Source of the DNA: Chryseobacterium sp. Bi04
GTDB lineage: Bacteria > Bacteroidota > Bacteroidia > Flavobacteriales > Weeksellaceae
DNA length: 64,000 nucleotides
Direction: 5' to 3'
Assembly (NCBI RefSeq): GCF_918698085.1
Contig: NZ_CAKKLP010000004.1
Coordinates: 1-64,000 of the forward strand
Part shown: in pieces, positions 63,060-64,000 of the stretch
Position numbering within the stretch: the first letter of the stretch is position 1
Layout: each line of letters opens with the position of its first letter
Notes under the pieces: model-generated
Databases searched by the model: none
What the model saw: the letters and a program-made list of their open reading frames with translations, nothing else
What the model was told of the DNA's origin: nothing
Program-made: the position numbers and the translations under genes

Positions 63060-63412
63060 ATGAAAGAGTTTACAAAAATTGACTTCTATACTCAGATGTT
63101 TTTTTAATAATTGGGCCTGTGGCTTTTATAATGGGAGGTTTATCCGGGCTGGTACTATTTTATTTTATAGTAGGAATTCCACAATTGATTACTTTTCTCG
63201 TAAAATTATTTCTTGGGATAAAAAAGTCAGTGTGGTATATCACCTATGGAATAGTAGTGATACCCTTCTGGATTACTGTAATGATCTTATTTAAAGAGAA
63301 AATTCTTAATGATTTTTTTGGATATATTTTAATTGCAGCTCTTTTATACAGCCCTGTAATGGCAGGACTTTATGTATACGACTGTTACAAAACATATAAA
63401 TTTTACAAATAA
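63060..63412 (+). pseudogene. Small membrane protein gene frameshifted in a T tract
   Basis: ATG 63060 opens MKEFTKIDFYTQMFF and stops at a run of seven T (63099-63105). With eight T the frame would continue as 'LIIGPVAFIMGGLSGLVLFY' and run to 63412, giving a protein of about 117 residues with three to four TM segments ('YITYGIVVIPFWITVMILF', 'FGYILIAALLYSPVMAGLYV'). The homopolymer suggests slippage, phase variation or a sequencing error. It is followed by the DCC gene through a TAATG overlap, so the two were one unit. Not assigned to a family. Confidence 0.65.
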
Positions 63413-63417
63413 TGACC

Positions 63418-64000
63418 ATGAAAACCTTAAAAAACCATACACTAATCTACGACAACGAATGTCCGATGTGTAATCTATATTCCCAGGGCTTCACAAAATC
63501 TGGGATGCTTGATGAAAACGGCAGAGAAGCTTTTACGGAAATCTCAGTAAGAAATAAAGATCTGATAGATTTACATCGGGCAAAAAATGAAATTGTATTG
63601 GTAAACCATAACAGCAATGAAGTGATCTATGGATTAGACAGCCTTCTTCTGATTATAGGGAATTCTTTCCCATTGTTGGAAAAGATAGTAAGACTACAAC
63701 CTCTTTATTGGTTTTTCAAAAAACTCTATTCTTTTGTCTCTTACAATAGAAAACAAATTATTCCATCAGTAAAAAATAATGCGGAAGATGCCTGTGTTCC
63801 TGATTTTAACTTGAAATACAGATTATTGTATATTGCTTTTGTTGCGGTTTTCTCTGCCTGGATTTTAAGCATGTTTTCCGGAAAACTGGATCTGAACTTA
63901 AACCGTAATTTTTTAAGAGAGTTTGCCGTTTGCCTGGGACAGATTGTCTGGCAGACTATTTTTCTAAGAATCTATTTAAAAGATAAAATCTGGGACTACC
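63418..64000 (+). CDS. DCC family (DUF393) thiol-disulfide oxidoreductase-like protein, partial
   Basis: The frame runs off the window end; about 194 residues are visible. It opens 'MKTLKNHTLIYDNECPMCNL', where YDNECPMC is the DCC-family signature (D-x-x-C-P-x-C; putative redox pair). The following 'EIVLVNHNSNEVIYGLDSLL' and 'LYWFFKKLYSFVSYNRKQII' are typical. After about residue 130 hydrophobic segments begin ('LLYIAFVAVFSAWILSMF'), so a membrane domain is fused on. An alternative ATG at 63412 overlaps the upstream stop. Confidence 0.8.
   Translation, partial: MKTLKNHTLIYDNECPMCNLYSQGFTKSGMLDENGREAFTEISVRNKDLIDLHRAKNEIVLVNHNSNEVIYGLDSLLLIIGNSFPLLEKIVRLQPLYWFFKKLYSFVSYNRKQIIPSVKNNAEDACVPDFNLKYRLLYIAFVAVFSAWILSMFSGKLDLNLNRNFLREFAVCLGQIVWQTIFLRIYLKDKIWDY

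Overview
The window looks like a chromosomal segment of a flavobacterium, most likely Chryseobacterium, Elizabethkingia or a close relative (Bacteroidota, Weeksellaceae). This rests on the low GC content, the Bacteroidota promoter signature (TTTG, about 19 bases, TAnnTTTG) seen upstream of several genes, a type IX secretion (T9SS) sorting domain, small exported 'VGINT..NPQ..FHVDA' proteins, fused E1 alpha/beta dehydrogenase, and a GH109-type protein like the Elizabethkingia alpha-N-acetylgalactosaminidase. No rRNA, tRNA, prophage, insertion sequence or CRISPR array was recognised. Short dispersed repeats are plentiful between genes.

Layout. 0-5 kb: two small exported proteins, a structured 1.1 kb gap, an Lrp/AsnC regulator and an MFS exporter. 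5-16 kb: metallophosphoesterase, an AraC regulator followed by a complete RND efflux operon (adaptor, pump, outer-membrane channel), a DUF2652 protein and a TonB-dependent receptor-like barrel. 16-23 kb, minus strand: GH3 beta-glucosidase, then an operon of an EamA transporter with metN-metI-metQ. That operon is preceded by what appears to be an undescribed attenuator: a 32-codon leader peptide with clustered Met and Cys codons, followed by an intrinsic terminator. 23-31 kb: two ring-cleaving VOC dioxygenases, a GNAT protein, an MhqD-like hydrolase, a CPA1 antiporter, a Crp/Fnr regulator, a pirin and an exported M17 N-terminal domain. The first VOC gene and the pirin gene share a nearly identical promoter-upstream element, which suggests a quinone/electrophile regulon.

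31-43 kb: topoisomerase III, repeat-rich gaps, a hotdog thioesterase, a T9SS cargo protein, an S9 peptidase, a DNA glycosylase, and an overlapping three-gene minus-strand operon (GH109, nucleotidyltransferase, APH/NahK-like kinase) that reads as release and activation of N-acetylgalactosamine. 43-56 kb: serine hydrolase, M61 peptidase, a frameshifted AIM24 gene, queA, rlmN, a sterol-desaturase family protein, polyprenyl diphosphate synthase and the E1 fusion. 56-64 kb: AhpD-like protein, HxlR regulator divergent from an Old Yellow Enzyme, exported C1 peptidase, a sigma-factor remnant, and a GbsR-like regulator whose operator-like palindrome recurs before the next transcription unit. That unit begins with a gene frameshifted in a T tract and runs off the end in a DCC-family gene.

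Main themes: export and efflux, electrophile defence, glycan use, and amino-acid transport under likely translational attenuation. Gene functions are assigned by reading protein sequences against remembered family motifs; no database search was run.
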